Positions 28,029 through 36,294 of a DNA stretch of 64,000 nt are shown here, one piece after another. Made by a program: the position numbers and the translations under genes. The stretch comes from Reichenbachiella agarivorans. Lineage in GTDB: Bacteria > Bacteroidota > Bacteroidia > Cytophagales > Cyclobacteriaceae. Every line of letters begins with the position of its first letter. Within the stretch, counting starts at the first letter, position 1. The stretch is taken from NCBI RefSeq assembly GCF_025502585.1, contig NZ_CP106679.1, forward strand, positions 186,001 through 250,000. Reading direction: 5' to 3'. The notes under the pieces are model-generated. The model saw only the letters and a program-made list of their open reading frames with translations, was not told where the DNA came from and made no database searches.

Positions 28029-28750
28029 TTCCTAGCATCTAAACACAACTTGGTCAACAACAACATCGCAGCAATCACACTGATAAAATAAACAATATCA
28101 CTCATATCGATCAGGCCTCTACTCAACGCACCGTAGTGAAACACCATGCTCATCTGCTGCAATACCAAAGCCTCTCCTCCCCAAATATCAATGGTCGCCA
28201 ATGACTCCAATCCAGAGTACAGGACAAAGCAGAAAAAAACCGCCAACACAAATGCAACAACCTGATTGTCTGTAATCGAGGAAGACAAAACCCCAATGCT
28301 CACAAACACTCCACCCAAAAGTAGCAAACCAATATAAGATCCAATGGTTCCAGAAATATCCAAATTACCAACAGGCTGCCCAAGCTGATAAACTGATAGA
28401 AAGTACAACAACGTAGGCAAGACTGAGAGCAGCACCAAGACAAACCCCGCAAAGTATTTGCCTAGAATCACGTCCATGTGGGTCATCGGACGGGTAAAGA
28501 GCAACTCATTGGTCCCCGTTCTTTTTTCCTCCGCAAAGAAGCGCATCGTGATAGCCGGTATCAAAAACATGAAAACATAAGGCCCCAAATTGAATAAAGT
28601 GCTCATGTCTGCATAACCGTACTCCAACACACTGCTTTCAGGAAAAACCCACATCAGCAGTCCAATGGTCGTCAAGAAAACAGCAATCACGATGTAGGCG
28701 ATCAGGCTGTTCAAAAAACTGTTGATTTCTTTGATGAATACCGCGTACAT
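28019..28750 (-). CDS. gldF: Gliding motility-associated ABC transporter permease GldF
   Basis: 243 residues with six predicted membrane segments of ABC-2 type. The N terminus FIKEINSFLNSLIAYIVIAVFL and the block FFAEEKRTGTNELLFTRPM are typical GldF/ABC-2 permease features. It abuts gldA by a single shared base and overlaps gldG, so the three are translated from one message. GldA and GldF would form the transporter and GldG the accessory subunit. Confidence 0.94.
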   Translation of the reverse strand: MYAVFIKEINSFLNSLIAYIVIAVFLTTIGLLMWVFPESSVLEYGYADMSTLFNLGPYVFMFLIPAITMRFFAEEKRTGTNELLFTRPMTHMDVILGKYFAGFVLVLLSVLPTLLYFLSVYQLGQPVGNLDISGTIGSYIGLLLLGGVFVSIGVLSSSITDNQVVAFVLAVFFCFVLYSGLESLATIDIWGGEALVLQQMSMVFHYGALSRGLIDMSDIVYFISVIAAMLLLTKLCLDARKWG

Positions 28751-29667
28751 TATACCTCTTTGGTTAGTTCGTGGAAAATATCTTCGAGTGAATCCCCTTG
28801 CTCTTGCAGACCAACCAGCGGCAGGTTCTTTTCGGCAGCCTGTTTGAATATCGCACTACGTGCTTCTTCGCTGTTGCTAGTTTGGATTCTATAAATCCCC
28901 TTGTCCAGCCGCTGAACCACCGACAATGACTCGATAGATTCCAGAATGGTGATATCGATGTCTTCTTTGAAATCAATCTGAATCACAACTTCACTTTTCA
29001 ATCCCTTCGAAAACTCCACAATGGTTTTGTCGGCAATAATTTTGCCTTTGTTGATCAATACTACGCGATCACAGAGTGCCTGTACCTCTTGCATGATGTG
29101 AGATGAAAAAATGACCGTCTTGTCTTTGGACACCTGCTTGATCAACTTACGAATCTCCAAAATCTGATTAGGATCCAAGCCCGTGGTGGGTTCATCCAAG
29201 ATCAGCACCTCTGGATCGTGCAACAGTGCTTGCGCCAATCCCACACGCTGACGATAGCCTTTGGACAACTGTCCTAATTTCTTGTTTTGCTCCAAGGTCA
29301 ATCCACACTGTGAGATGACTTCTTTGATTCTGTGAGCACGGGATTGAGTTGGGAGTTGATAAGTTTGGGCAGAAAATGCCAAAAACTCATGTACATACAT
29401 GTCCAAATACAGCGGATTGTGCTCTGGGAGATAGCCTATTTTGCGCTGTGCCTCCAATGTCTGCGTAGCGATATCTAGACCTGAAATAGTCACTTGTCCG
29501 GCACTGGCCATAAGGTATCCGGTAGCAATTTTCATAGTAGTAGATTTCCCAGCTCCATTGGGTCCCAAGAAACCGAGAATCTCTCCTTTGTTGGCTGTAA
29601 ATGAAATCTCATCTACCGCTTTTTGCTGGCCATATACTTTGGTGAGTTGATGTACTATGATCGACAA
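28750..29667 (-). CDS. gldA: Gliding motility-associated ABC transporter ATP-binding subunit GldA
   Basis: 305 residues. Walker A GPNGAGKS at 35-42, signature LSKGYRQ at 134-140, Walker B VLILDEP at 154-160, and the H-loop in SSHIMQEV. A C-terminal accessory domain follows, as in GldA. It is the first gene of the gldAFG-DUF4340 operon; in F. johnsoniae gldA is separate from gldFG, so the fusion into one operon is a lineage difference. The permease partner starts at the very last base of this gene. Confidence 0.95.
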   Translation of the reverse strand: MSIIVHQLTKVYGQQKAVDEISFTANKGEILGFLGPNGAGKSTTMKIATGYLMASAGQVTISGLDIATQTLEAQRKIGYLPEHNPLYLDMYVHEFLAFSAQTYQLPTQSRAHRIKEVISQCGLTLEQNKKLGQLSKGYRQRVGLAQALLHDPEVLILDEPTTGLDPNQILEIRKLIKQVSKDKTVIFSSHIMQEVQALCDRVVLINKGKIIADKTIVEFSKGLKSEVVIQIDFKEDIDITILESIESLSVVQRLDKGIYRIQTSNSEEARSAIFKQAAEKNLPLVGLQEQGDSLEDIFHELTKEV

Positions 29668-29809
29668 AATGGGACGTTTAAATATTCTTACTTAGAAAAT
29701 TGAACACAAAACTATCATTGAAAATGACAATTACATGGAAACAGGATGATAAACTTTTATTTAGACCTCAGATTCATAGACCCAAGAGTCAAGAAAAAAC
29801 ATCAATCCT

Positions 29810-30643
29810 TTACCCTTCATCCTGAGCGATCAATTCTTTGATGATGTGAGTCATCGCAGGCTGCGCCTTCATGGCTGCTGCGATGATATCAGCGATATTG
29901 ACTTTCTCAATGTGTCCTGGATAACACAGGTCTGTCAATACAGAAATAGCAAAGACAGGGAGTGACATTTGTCGCGCGACTATGTTTTCTGGGACTGTAG
30001 ACATGCCTACCGCATCCGCACCGATGATTCTCAAAAACTTGTACTCCGCCCGGGTTTCTAGATTAGGACCATTGACACCTACATAGACGCCACGATGTAG
30101 CCTGGTATCGAGTTTTTCACCAATTTTCATCGCTCTTTCTACCAAACTCAGATCGTAGGGCTCGCTCATGTCAGGGAAGCGATCCCCCATTTCGTCGATA
30201 TTTTTCCCTACCAAAGGATTTTCGGTCTGTAGATTGATATGGTCTTCGATCACCATCAGATCACTCTTCTGAAATTCAGGATTCAAAGCCCCTGCTGCAT
30301 TGGAAATGAACAGTTTTTTGATTCCCAGCATTTTCATCACCCGAACTGGGAAGGTCACTTGCTTCATGTTATAACCTTCGTAGTAATGGAAACGTCCCTT
30401 CATTGTGACCACTTTCTTTCCTCCCAAAAAACCAAAAATCAACTGCCCTGTATGAAACTCCACCGTTGATAGTGGGAAATGAGGTATCTCCTCGTAGTTG
30501 ATTGTTTGGACAATCTCCATCTCATCAACCAATGCTCCCAGTCCCGTCCCGAGAATGATGCCATAGTCCGGCACAAATTCCGTTTGTGCTGTGATATAAG
30601 AGACACTTTGCTTGATTTTATTATATTCCTCCATTTCCTCCAT
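29810..30643 (-). CDS. Purine-nucleoside phosphorylase
   Basis: About 277 residues from the ATG at 30643; ATG codons at 30634 and 30658 are alternatives and I cannot settle the choice. Trimeric PNP type: ILGTGLGALVDEM (phosphate loop), FPLSTVEFHTGQLIFG, KGRFHYYEGY, ISNAAGALNP, GVYVGVNGPNLETRAEYKF, GADAVGMSTVPE (purine and ribose contacts) and FAISVLTDLCYPG. The enzyme splits inosine and guanosine with phosphate. It stands alone, about 140 nt upstream of gldA on the same strand, and divergent from the FGE-domain gene. Confidence 0.95.
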   Translation of the reverse strand: MEEMEEYNKIKQSVSYITAQTEFVPDYGIILGTGLGALVDEMEIVQTINYEEIPHFPLSTVEFHTGQLIFGFLGGKKVVTMKGRFHYYEGYNMKQVTFPVRVMKMLGIKKLFISNAAGALNPEFQKSDLMVIEDHINLQTENPLVGKNIDEMGDRFPDMSEPYDLSLVERAMKIGEKLDTRLHRGVYVGVNGPNLETRAEYKFLRIIGADAVGMSTVPENIVARQMSLPVFAISVLTDLCYPGHIEKVNIADIIAAAMKAQPAMTHIIKELIAQDEG

Positions 30644-30737
30644 GATTATTCTCAACATCAAACTGACAGATTATAAGAACTTTTTGATGCCTGCGTTTGT
30701 GCTGCGAATATAAAGAGGAAATAAAAACATCTGATCA

Positions 30738-30785
30738 AACCAGCTCAAGCCACTCCGAAAAAGAGCAGGTTTCGGTTGGCTGGTT
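30738..30785. other. Nested inverted repeat between divergent genes
   Basis: AACCAGC (30738-30744) pairs with GCTGGTT (30779-30785), and inside it CCGAAA (30755-30760) pairs with TTTCGG (30770-30775). This two-stem element lies in the 260-nt gap between the phosphorylase gene and the FGE-domain gene and could be in either leader. No T run follows. Confidence 0.4.
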
Positions 30786-30920
30786 GAAAAGGTCAAGATT
30801 AATTCTGCGATTTCACAAGGTTCAAATGAGAATAGGAACTTGTCTTGTCTTAGTGTGGAATATCTTCTAATTTGCAATAGCATTTCCAACCGACAGTTTC
30901 AAACCACATAATCAATTAAA

Positions 30921-31922
30921 ATGAATCATTGCCTAGTCGCATTACTGTTAGTTCTATGTTCATCACTGTCTCTGGCTCAAACCATTCATCCCTCCAGCTC
31001 TGATCCAGGATGTTGTAGTGAAAAAACTTCCCTACCATATACTTACAACCCAGAGGACAACAAAGTCCTCCTGCAACTTTACGTAACCAACAACAGCTCA
31101 GAAAAGGAGGTGTTTTATGAAGGGAAATACGACCCATGGAAAGACAACAAAAAGAATCATCTCTACGAGCAGGTTTATATGATTCCGCCGGGGAGCTTGC
31201 CTATCTCTGAAGGCAAATTCATGGATCAAACAGAGGTTGCCAACATTCACTACCAAGAGTTTCTTTTCTATATCACTAAGGACTCAGCCAAATATCTTGA
31301 CAAAGAATACATGCCTCAATTGGACAATAAATTCAAGTCCAAATACTTTCTAAACCCTGAATTTTACTTCTACCCAGTAGTAGGAGTCACTCACCAAAAT
31401 GCCCAAGCATACTGCGAATGGCGAGCCAAAGTACTCAACGTAGGACTCAAGGATATGCTCAAAAATCAAGTCAAAAAATACAAGTATGCGGGTAGGCTAC
31501 CCTCAGAAGAGGAGTGGAAAAAAATCGCAGGTAATGTAGAGGAAGAAGTAAATTCAAGATTATACAACTTCGGAAAGAAAGAATGGTCATTTTTTGAGGA
31601 GGATATCGTAGCTAATCGATTTGCGCCAAGCTCTATCCTGTCAAGAGTTGATTATGAGGGCTACACTCAAAATTTCTTGGTGCAAGACCCTATGAGTTTG
31701 GATATTGAAATACCCTTCTATATCTATAGTTTCAGTCACAACACACTTGGCTTCTACAATTTTTACGGCAATGTAAAAGAACTAGTCGCTGAAGGATATG
31801 CTATTGGTGGAAGTTTTCAAACATCCTTCTCAGCAGACGAACTCTTTGATCACGATGAGGTACAGGCCTACCGTACCGATGTGGGATTTAGATGCTTGAC
31901 CGAAATAGCTAGAAGAAGATAA
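30921..31922 (+). CDS. Exported FGE-sulfatase (SUMF1/GldJ-GldK-like) domain protein
   Basis: 333 residues with signal peptide (LVALLLVLCSSLSLAQ). The domain has the FGE-fold landmarks: YMIPPGSLPISEGKFMDQTEVANIHYQEFLFYI (the 'DxxEVTN..Y..F' block), PVVGVTHQNAQAYCEWRAK (the 'PV..VSW.dA.aYC.W' block), GRLPSEEEWKKIAG (the 'RLPTEaEWE' block), and GGSFQTS ... DVGFRCL (the 'GGSw ... GFR' ending). GldJ and GldK of the gliding/T9SS machinery share this fold, but they are lipoproteins and this protein lacks an obvious lipobox at the cleavage site. A catalytic role is doubtful; a structural role is more likely (inference). Confidence 0.82.
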   Translation: MNHCLVALLLVLCSSLSLAQTIHPSSSDPGCCSEKTSLPYTYNPEDNKVLLQLYVTNNSSEKEVFYEGKYDPWKDNKKNHLYEQVYMIPPGSLPISEGKFMDQTEVANIHYQEFLFYITKDSAKYLDKEYMPQLDNKFKSKYFLNPEFYFYPVVGVTHQNAQAYCEWRAKVLNVGLKDMLKNQVKKYKYAGRLPSEEEWKKIAGNVEEEVNSRLYNFGKKEWSFFEEDIVANRFAPSSILSRVDYEGYTQNFLVQDPMSLDIEIPFYIYSFSHNTLGFYNFYGNVKELVAEGYAIGGSFQTSFSADELFDHDEVQAYRTDVGFRCLTEIARRR

Positions 31923-31942
31923 GCATCCATCCATTTACGATC

Positions 31943-32392
31943 CTAAGCTACCTTTTCCAATAGAGAATTGAGGGTTTTCAATCGTCTGTTGTTATCCTTT
32001 TTGTGGTTGGAGAGTATGAACTTGTGGATATCACTGTTGCTATTTTCTAATACTCTGCTGCACGCCTTGCTAAGATCTAATTCGCTCTGTCGACACAGAT
32101 TCAGAATCTCTTCACGATTGGCACGTTGGACATGTTCTATTGCCGAAAATCCTGCCTTTTCGATCATTTTCTGTACCCCTAGGTGGGTGTGAAAATAATC
32201 CCAGGTAAACTGATAGGCACGGTAGATTTCTACTGACTGAAGCTCTTTCTTTCGGGCGCTTTCGTGCAGAATAGACCTGATATGAGAATCCTCTATGTGT
32301 AAAAAGGCAAGCTCATAGATGCGTCTTGTGATGACCAATTGTGCAATCAACTCTTCAATGTCCGACAGTTCCTGATGTTGTTGTATTTTCAT
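31943..32392 (-). CDS. Ferritin-like helical protein (DUF2383-type)
   Basis: 149 residues from ATG 32392 (the frame also has an ATG at 32413; neither is separated by a clear ribosome site). All-helical, with DIEELIAQLVITRRIYELAF, then a stretch of helices rich in E and H (SHIRSILHESARKKELQSVEIY) in a pattern like the DUF2383/PA2169 ferritin-like family. No complete di-iron ligand set is certain. It is the last of a row of small stress-type genes (with YtxH and Dps upstream on the same strand), so a stress role is a reasonable inference. Confidence 0.6.
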   Translation of the reverse strand: MKIQQHQELSDIEELIAQLVITRRIYELAFLHIEDSHIRSILHESARKKELQSVEIYRAYQFTWDYFHTHLGVQKMIEKAGFSAIEHVQRANREEILNLCRQSELDLSKACSRVLENSNSDIHKFILSNHKKDNNRRLKTLNSLLEKVA

Positions 32393-32443
32393 GATTTTGG
32401 TTTTCAATTTCAATAAATGATTTCATCAAACGGGACAAGGTAA

Positions 32444-32480
32444 AAGAGTCAAGAAACCTGTTTCTGGCATCTTGACTCTT
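32444..32480 (-). terminator. Hairpin terminator downstream of the ytxH-like gene
   Basis: AAGAGTCAAGA (32444-32454) and TCTTGACTCTT (32470-32480) form a perfect 11-bp stem with a 15-nt loop. On the minus strand the stem is followed by a short T run (CTCTTTTACC), so it ends the ytxH transcript 12 nt after the stop. Confidence 0.6.
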
Positions 32481-32491
32481 ATGCTGGTTGA

Positions 32492-32758
32492 TTAAGAAAA
32501 TGTGGCAACTTTCTTTACTTTGTCCAGAACTTCTTTGCCATTCTGAGCTTGTTTTTCTATGGTTTCATTCAAAATGCTTTTGGCCTCAGCCAGCTTTTTG
32601 GTAGCTGCTTGTTCCAATGACTTTTTGGTGATATCATACTCTTTAGACAATTTCTCCCTAGATTTTTTTCCAGCTCTAGGTGCGGTCAAATAACCTGTAG
32701 CAAGTCCTGCTGCTGCGCCTCCAATGAGGGCGATCATTACTTTTGATATACTATTCAT
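32492..32758 (-). CDS. YtxH domain-containing protein
   Basis: 88 residues. A short N-terminal membrane segment with small residues (VMIALIGGAAAGLATGYLTAP) is followed by RAGKKSREKLSKEYD and a helical, coiled-coil-prone tail. This is the YtxH family layout (GxxxGxxxGxxxAP-type anchor, 'G..tRe.l' motif). Such proteins are small general-stress proteins of unknown biochemical role. It lies 65 nt downstream of dps on the same strand and is probably in the same stress group. Confidence 0.85.
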   Translation of the reverse strand: MNSISKVMIALIGGAAAGLATGYLTAPRAGKKSREKLSKEYDITKKSLEQAATKKLAEAKSILNETIEKQAQNGKEVLDKVKKVATFS

Positions 32759-32823
32759 GTTCTTAGATTTTGGTGAATAAGTCCTGATACTTTCAGAACA
32801 TTTACATTTTTGGGTATTGTTGC

Positions 32824-33327
32824 TTAATTTTTACTTGAAAAAGCTGTCAACATCCAGTGATTTTTCTCTGTCTGCTTGACAAAACCTTTTACCATATCTT
32901 CTGTCCCACTGTCGCCATTGTCGGCAGCTTTTTCGAGGAGATTGGACATGTGATCCAATAGCGTTTCATAATCCTTGAGTATCTCTGCGACCATGTCCAT
33001 CGACGACAAATCACTGCCGCATTCTTTGATTTCTGAAACATCCAGATACTCGCGCATGGTACTCAATGGCGTCTGACCAAAAACTCTGATCCGCTCAGCT
33101 ATGTCGTCGATTGCGACCTTGGCATAATTGTATTGTTCTTCGAACTTCTCATGGACATCAAAGAAATCAGCTCCTTTGACATTCCAATGAAAATTTCTAA
33201 GTTTCTGATAATGAACACTGTAGTTTGCCAGTAGTTTGTTCATCGCATCGATCAACTCGACTGTCTCCATTGCTGAGTATCCAAGTCTCTTGTAGGTTCT
33301 CTTCTTCGTTTCTATACTATCTAACAT
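32824..33327 (-). CDS. Dps family DNA-binding/ferroxidase stress protein
   Basis: 167 residues. The ferroxidase-site residues of the family are all present: H47 in NFHWNVKG, H59 in FDVHEKFEE, D74 and E78 in AIDDIAER. The IAERIRVFGQTPLSTM stretch follows as expected. Dps dodecamers store iron and protect DNA in starvation and oxidative stress. It lies between the lipoprotein gene (33448-33915) and ytxH, all on the minus strand. A GATACCCAA/TTGGGTATC inverted repeat lies in its upstream gap. Confidence 0.95.
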   Translation of the reverse strand: MLDSIETKKRTYKRLGYSAMETVELIDAMNKLLANYSVHYQKLRNFHWNVKGADFFDVHEKFEEQYNYAKVAIDDIAERIRVFGQTPLSTMREYLDVSEIKECGSDLSSMDMVAEILKDYETLLDHMSNLLEKAADNGDSGTEDMVKGFVKQTEKNHWMLTAFSSKN

Positions 33328-33370
33328 TGTTTTCTACTTTAGGGTTTTACAATCTGTTCATTCCGAAAAG

Positions 33371-33434
33371 GATACCCAACCAGACCATGTTAAGGGAGGA
33401 TTGGTTTTCACAACCCTGTGTCCGATTGGGTATC
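33371..33434. repeat. Inverted repeat in the gap between lipoprotein gene and dps
   Basis: GATACCCAA (33371-33379) and TTGGGTATC (33426-33434) are perfect 9-bp arms 46 nt apart; a smaller GGTT ... AACC pair lies between them. The element covers most of the gap upstream of dps. Operator or long terminator hairpin are both possible. Confidence 0.4.
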
Positions 33435-33447
33435 ATATATTTTCAAA

Positions 33448-33915
33448 TTACGATTCTGTGACATCAGCCCAAGCTTCTGCCAACTCAGATTTGATTTCTT
33501 TCATATTGGACTTGAGGTTGGCCACCGCTCTGTCGGCCTCAGTTTTGACCTCTGACCAATTTTCTTCTGCTGAGTTATTAACCGATTCCATGGTCTCCTC
33601 TAGTTTTGCCTTTTGCATCTCTAGGTTGGCTTTGGCTTCTTCTAGATTTCTCTCGATAGGCCCTTCATTGACATTCAATTTGTCCTCGATATCATCGATA
33701 GCATCATCGATTTCATTTTTGGTTTCTTCCAGACTTTCATTCAGTTCTTCTTTTTGTTGTCTGAAATCATCTTTTATCGAATTTTCGGACACTGAGTCAT
33801 TGGATGACTCTTTGGATTCTTTGGGAGTACATGAGGTCACAAACAGGATCATCATCACTGCAAAAAATCCTGTGATGCTTGCCATGCTAAATACGGTTTC
33901 AATTGTCTTTTTCAT
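33448..33915 (-). CDS. Coiled-coil lipoprotein, unknown function
   Basis: 155 residues. The signal sequence ends in a lipobox (VTSC, with the Cys about residue 29), predicting a lipoprotein. The rest is acidic, Glu/Lys/Ser-rich and heptad-patterned (QQKEELNESLEETKNEIDDA, then SVNNSAEENWSEVKTEADRAV), a long coiled coil similar in style to YtxH- and apolipoprotein-like stress proteins. A -24/-12-like promoter (33947-33961) stands about 31 nt before the ATG. Function unknown; envelope-stress role is inference from signal, neighbours and promoter. Confidence 0.75.
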   Translation of the reverse strand: MKKTIETVFSMASITGFFAVMMILFVTSCTPKESKESSNDSVSENSIKDDFRQQKEELNESLEETKNEIDDAIDDIEDKLNVNEGPIERNLEEAKANLEMQKAKLEETMESVNNSAEENWSEVKTEADRAVANLKSNMKEIKSELAEAWADVTES

Positions 33916-33946
33916 CGTTGTAATATTTGGTTATGCCACTATCCTT

Positions 33947-33961
33947 GAAAAAAGAGTGCCA
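33947..33961 (-). promoter_or_regulatory. Sigma-54-like -24/-12 element upstream of the lipoprotein gene
   Basis: On the minus strand TTGGCAC-TCTT-TTTTC: TGGCAC (33961-33956), five bases, then TTTC (33950-33947). The -24 part is a full match to the sigma-54 consensus and the spacing is exact; the -12 part has T where TTGC has G. An identical layout stands upstream of the lmo0937-family gene at 38444-38458. Confidence 0.5.
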
Positions 33962-34127
33962 AGTCTCCCATTCAACTAAAAAGCACTTTTTGATCACAAA
34001 ACATGTAGGGATACCTCATCAACTGTGGAATAAAATCCACAAGCTGTTGATGTAAATCGTGGCACACTGCGGATTTCAAAACGGTACAGTTTTTTCCTCT
34101 ATGTATAGGAATCAAAACATCATAGTC

Positions 34128-34571
34128 ATGAAAGACATCAACATCAGAGACGAACACAGTGTAAAGACCATTCATCCCAAAATGAGGCTTTTGAAAAAGA
34201 AGATGAAAAAAGGAGTCCCATTGGAGTTGTTCTTCAAAAAGGGCCATGGGATGAAAACCATCATGGACAAGACAGGTAGGTTAATGGATTTCAAAGGTGT
34301 TTTTGTGATCAGTTCCATGGATGATTCTTTTCTTTTGGCTGGGATTTCCGACAGGGTATTGACGGACATTCAGCACCTGACGAGATCTACACGAAAAAAA
34401 GATCAAATTGTCCTAGACAAAATCACCCAACATTTCGGATTCCATACGGTGATGACAGGTCAACGATTTTTGCGTTCTATGACCGTATCATGGCTAGAGA
34501 TTGCCAGTGAGGCAGATAGGTTTCTCTTTGGTAGAGCGTTGAGTAGAGTTTCTTCTTTGGTGATTAGGTGA
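34128..34571 (+). CDS. Conserved hypothetical protein, basic
   Basis: About 147 residues from ATG 34128; ATG 34101 or GTG 34059 in the same frame could be used instead, and I see no ribosome site that decides. The sequence is basic, with no signal or membrane segment: ILRD-like start (KDINIRDEHSVKT), a KKKMKKG stretch, then GRLMDFKGVFVISSMDDSFLLAGISDRV, which reads as a compact alpha/beta fold. I do not recognise a family. It is the only plus-strand gene in a run of minus-strand stress and regulatory genes. Reality as a gene is likely but not certain. Confidence 0.5.
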   Translation: MKDINIRDEHSVKTIHPKMRLLKKKMKKGVPLELFFKKGHGMKTIMDKTGRLMDFKGVFVISSMDDSFLLAGISDRVLTDIQHLTRSTRKKDQIVLDKITQHFGFHTVMTGQRFLRSMTVSWLEIASEADRFLFGRALSRVSSLVIR

Positions 34572-34597
34572 GTTCACTATGAGTCGTTCACACTGCG

Positions 34598-34705
34598 CTA
34601 AACACTTCTGAACTGATTCAAAATCCAGTAGACAAATGCACTGAGAATCATGTACCTATTCCATTTCAGCCAGACGAATAGATCCTTTCCAAAGCTCTGC
34701 AACAC
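34598..34705 (-). CDS. Possible 35-residue peptide
   Basis: A short frame from GTG 34705 to TAG at 34598: MLQSFGKDLFVWLKWNRYMI and then an aromatic, hydrophobic stretch ending NQFRSV. It is Trp/Phe/Tyr-rich and could be a small membrane peptide or the remnant of a longer protein; upstream the frame closes after about six codons. It occupies the 240-nt gap between convergent genes. Low confidence; nothing else is visible in that gap. Confidence 0.2.
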   Translation of the reverse strand: MLQSFGKDLFVWLKWNRYMILSAFVYWILNQFRSV

Positions 34706-34811
34706 CCTATCCCAAAAAATCTACCATGTGCTAGGGTAATTAGCTATGGCAATTTTGAAAAACTGGCTAATCACCAAAAAGTGTTTGTCTGGATCAGGCA
34801 CTCCCTTTGGC

Positions 34812-36269
34812 TCAACTCTGCGTCTTAAAAGTAATATAGAACGACGTACCTGCTCCCACTTCGCTTTCTGCTTCGATACGTCCCTTGTGGCTATGTATGA
34901 TGTTTTGAACCGTGGTGAGTCCCAATCCCGTGCCTTCCTTCTTCCCAGTAAAATAGGGTTGAAACAAATTGCTCAACTCCTGACTGGTCATCCCCTTGCC
35001 ATTGTCTGAGATTTCCAAAATGACGTAATTGTCCTCTCTGTAGGTAAACACTTGGAGCTTGCCTAGTTCTGCCTCCATGGCTTCAATTGCATTGATAAAC
35101 ATATTGAGCAAGGCGACCTTGAATTGATCTCCATCGAGTGGGATATCTGGCAAATCCGACGCGTATTCCTCCACAACAGCCATGTTCTTCAGTTTCAATC
35201 GGTCTTTTACCAAATCGAGAGACTCCTTGACAAGTGCATTGAGTGACTGTTTGACGGGACTCAATTCCTTCGGCTTGGATGAATTGAGCAAATCGGTGAT
35301 CAATTTGCCTATTCGCTCTGCGTTGCGTGATATGATGTCAAAATACAAATTAGCATCTTCAACATCCGCAGGAATCTCTTCTTTGAGCTGCTCCAACGCC
35401 AAAGTAAGGTTGGTCAGAGGGTTGCGCACTTCGTGAGCAATCGTCCGTGCGATTTTACCTGTCATGGCGAGTTTTTCTGCTTGAACCAGTTCACGACTTG
35501 CTTGTCTTCTTTTTGTCAAATCTCGGATCACGGCTAGATAAGTCAGGTTGCCTTCTTCATCTCTGATCGATACACAATTGATCAAGCAATAGCGTTTTCG
35601 TTTCCATTTATCCAAGAGCACCAGTTCCATTTCTTCTACTTTTTGCTGCGCTCTCAATTCCTCTTTGAACAGCATAAAATCAGTCTCCTTAAAAAAGAGA
35701 TTGCTGACTTTCATCGCTTTCAGCTCCTCCTTGAGGTGTCCAAACAAGTGCTGCAAAGACTGGTTTGTCTCGACAAAACCATAGGATTCGTCCATCAACA
35801 AAATGGCATCAATGGATTCCTCAAAGAGACGCTGGTATTTTCTTTCCTTGATTTTGGCATCCAACACAGCGGATTTGAAATGCGAAATATCTTCAAAAGA
35901 AACCGTAAATCCATCATCTAGCTTGATAGCAGCGATCTTGAACCATTTATGAATATTCTCTCCAGAATAATACTGCTCAAAAGTACCCACCTCTCCTGTT
36001 TCTACCACTTGTACATAGCGATCAAACAAACCCGTCTCCTTGTTGGTCGGCAAGAGATCCAACATCCGTGATCCTACAAGTGCCGCAGCTGGTTTGCCAA
36101 CAATCTGTACTGCCACATCATTAACGAATAACCATTCAAAATCAATGATCTGACCTGTTTGATTCCTTACAGACTTGAAAGTCATGATACCGAGAAAAGA
36201 AGTATCAAGAATACTTTTGAGAAGACCGTCTGCAAATTGCTTTTCTCCTGATGGGTTGTTTTCGAACAT
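34812..36269 (-). CDS. Cytosolic PAS sensor histidine kinase
   Basis: 485 residues without membrane segments. Two PAS domains (about 20-140 and 150-265, the second with NQSLQHLFGHLKEELKAM and the PAC-type LTYLAVIRDLTKRR). Then HisKA with the phospho-accepting His in IAHEVRNPLTNL (about H278), the N box NMFINAIEAM, G1 DNGKGM and G2 GTGLGL. It is the last gene of a receiver / NtrC / kinase operon, so it probably controls the sigma-54 activator gene just upstream. The signal is unknown and is likely sensed in the cytoplasm by the PAS domains. Confidence 0.93.
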   Translation of the reverse strand: MFENNPSGEKQFADGLLKSILDTSFLGIMTFKSVRNQTGQIIDFEWLFVNDVAVQIVGKPAAALVGSRMLDLLPTNKETGLFDRYVQVVETGEVGTFEQYYSGENIHKWFKIAAIKLDDGFTVSFEDISHFKSAVLDAKIKERKYQRLFEESIDAILLMDESYGFVETNQSLQHLFGHLKEELKAMKVSNLFFKETDFMLFKEELRAQQKVEEMELVLLDKWKRKRYCLINCVSIRDEEGNLTYLAVIRDLTKRRQASRELVQAEKLAMTGKIARTIAHEVRNPLTNLTLALEQLKEEIPADVEDANLYFDIISRNAERIGKLITDLLNSSKPKELSPVKQSLNALVKESLDLVKDRLKLKNMAVVEEYASDLPDIPLDGDQFKVALLNMFINAIEAMEAELGKLQVFTYREDNYVILEISDNGKGMTSQELSNLFQPYFTGKKEGTGLGLTTVQNIIHSHKGRIEAESEVGAGTSFYITFKTQS

Positions 36270-36294
36270 GTGATTAGGGATAGATGATCATTGA

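Noticed and set aside
34598-34705. Remnant of a transporter C terminus
   Set aside because: The aromatic peptide looks membrane-like, but I could not match it to any family and the frame is too short; kept only as a low-confidence peptide.
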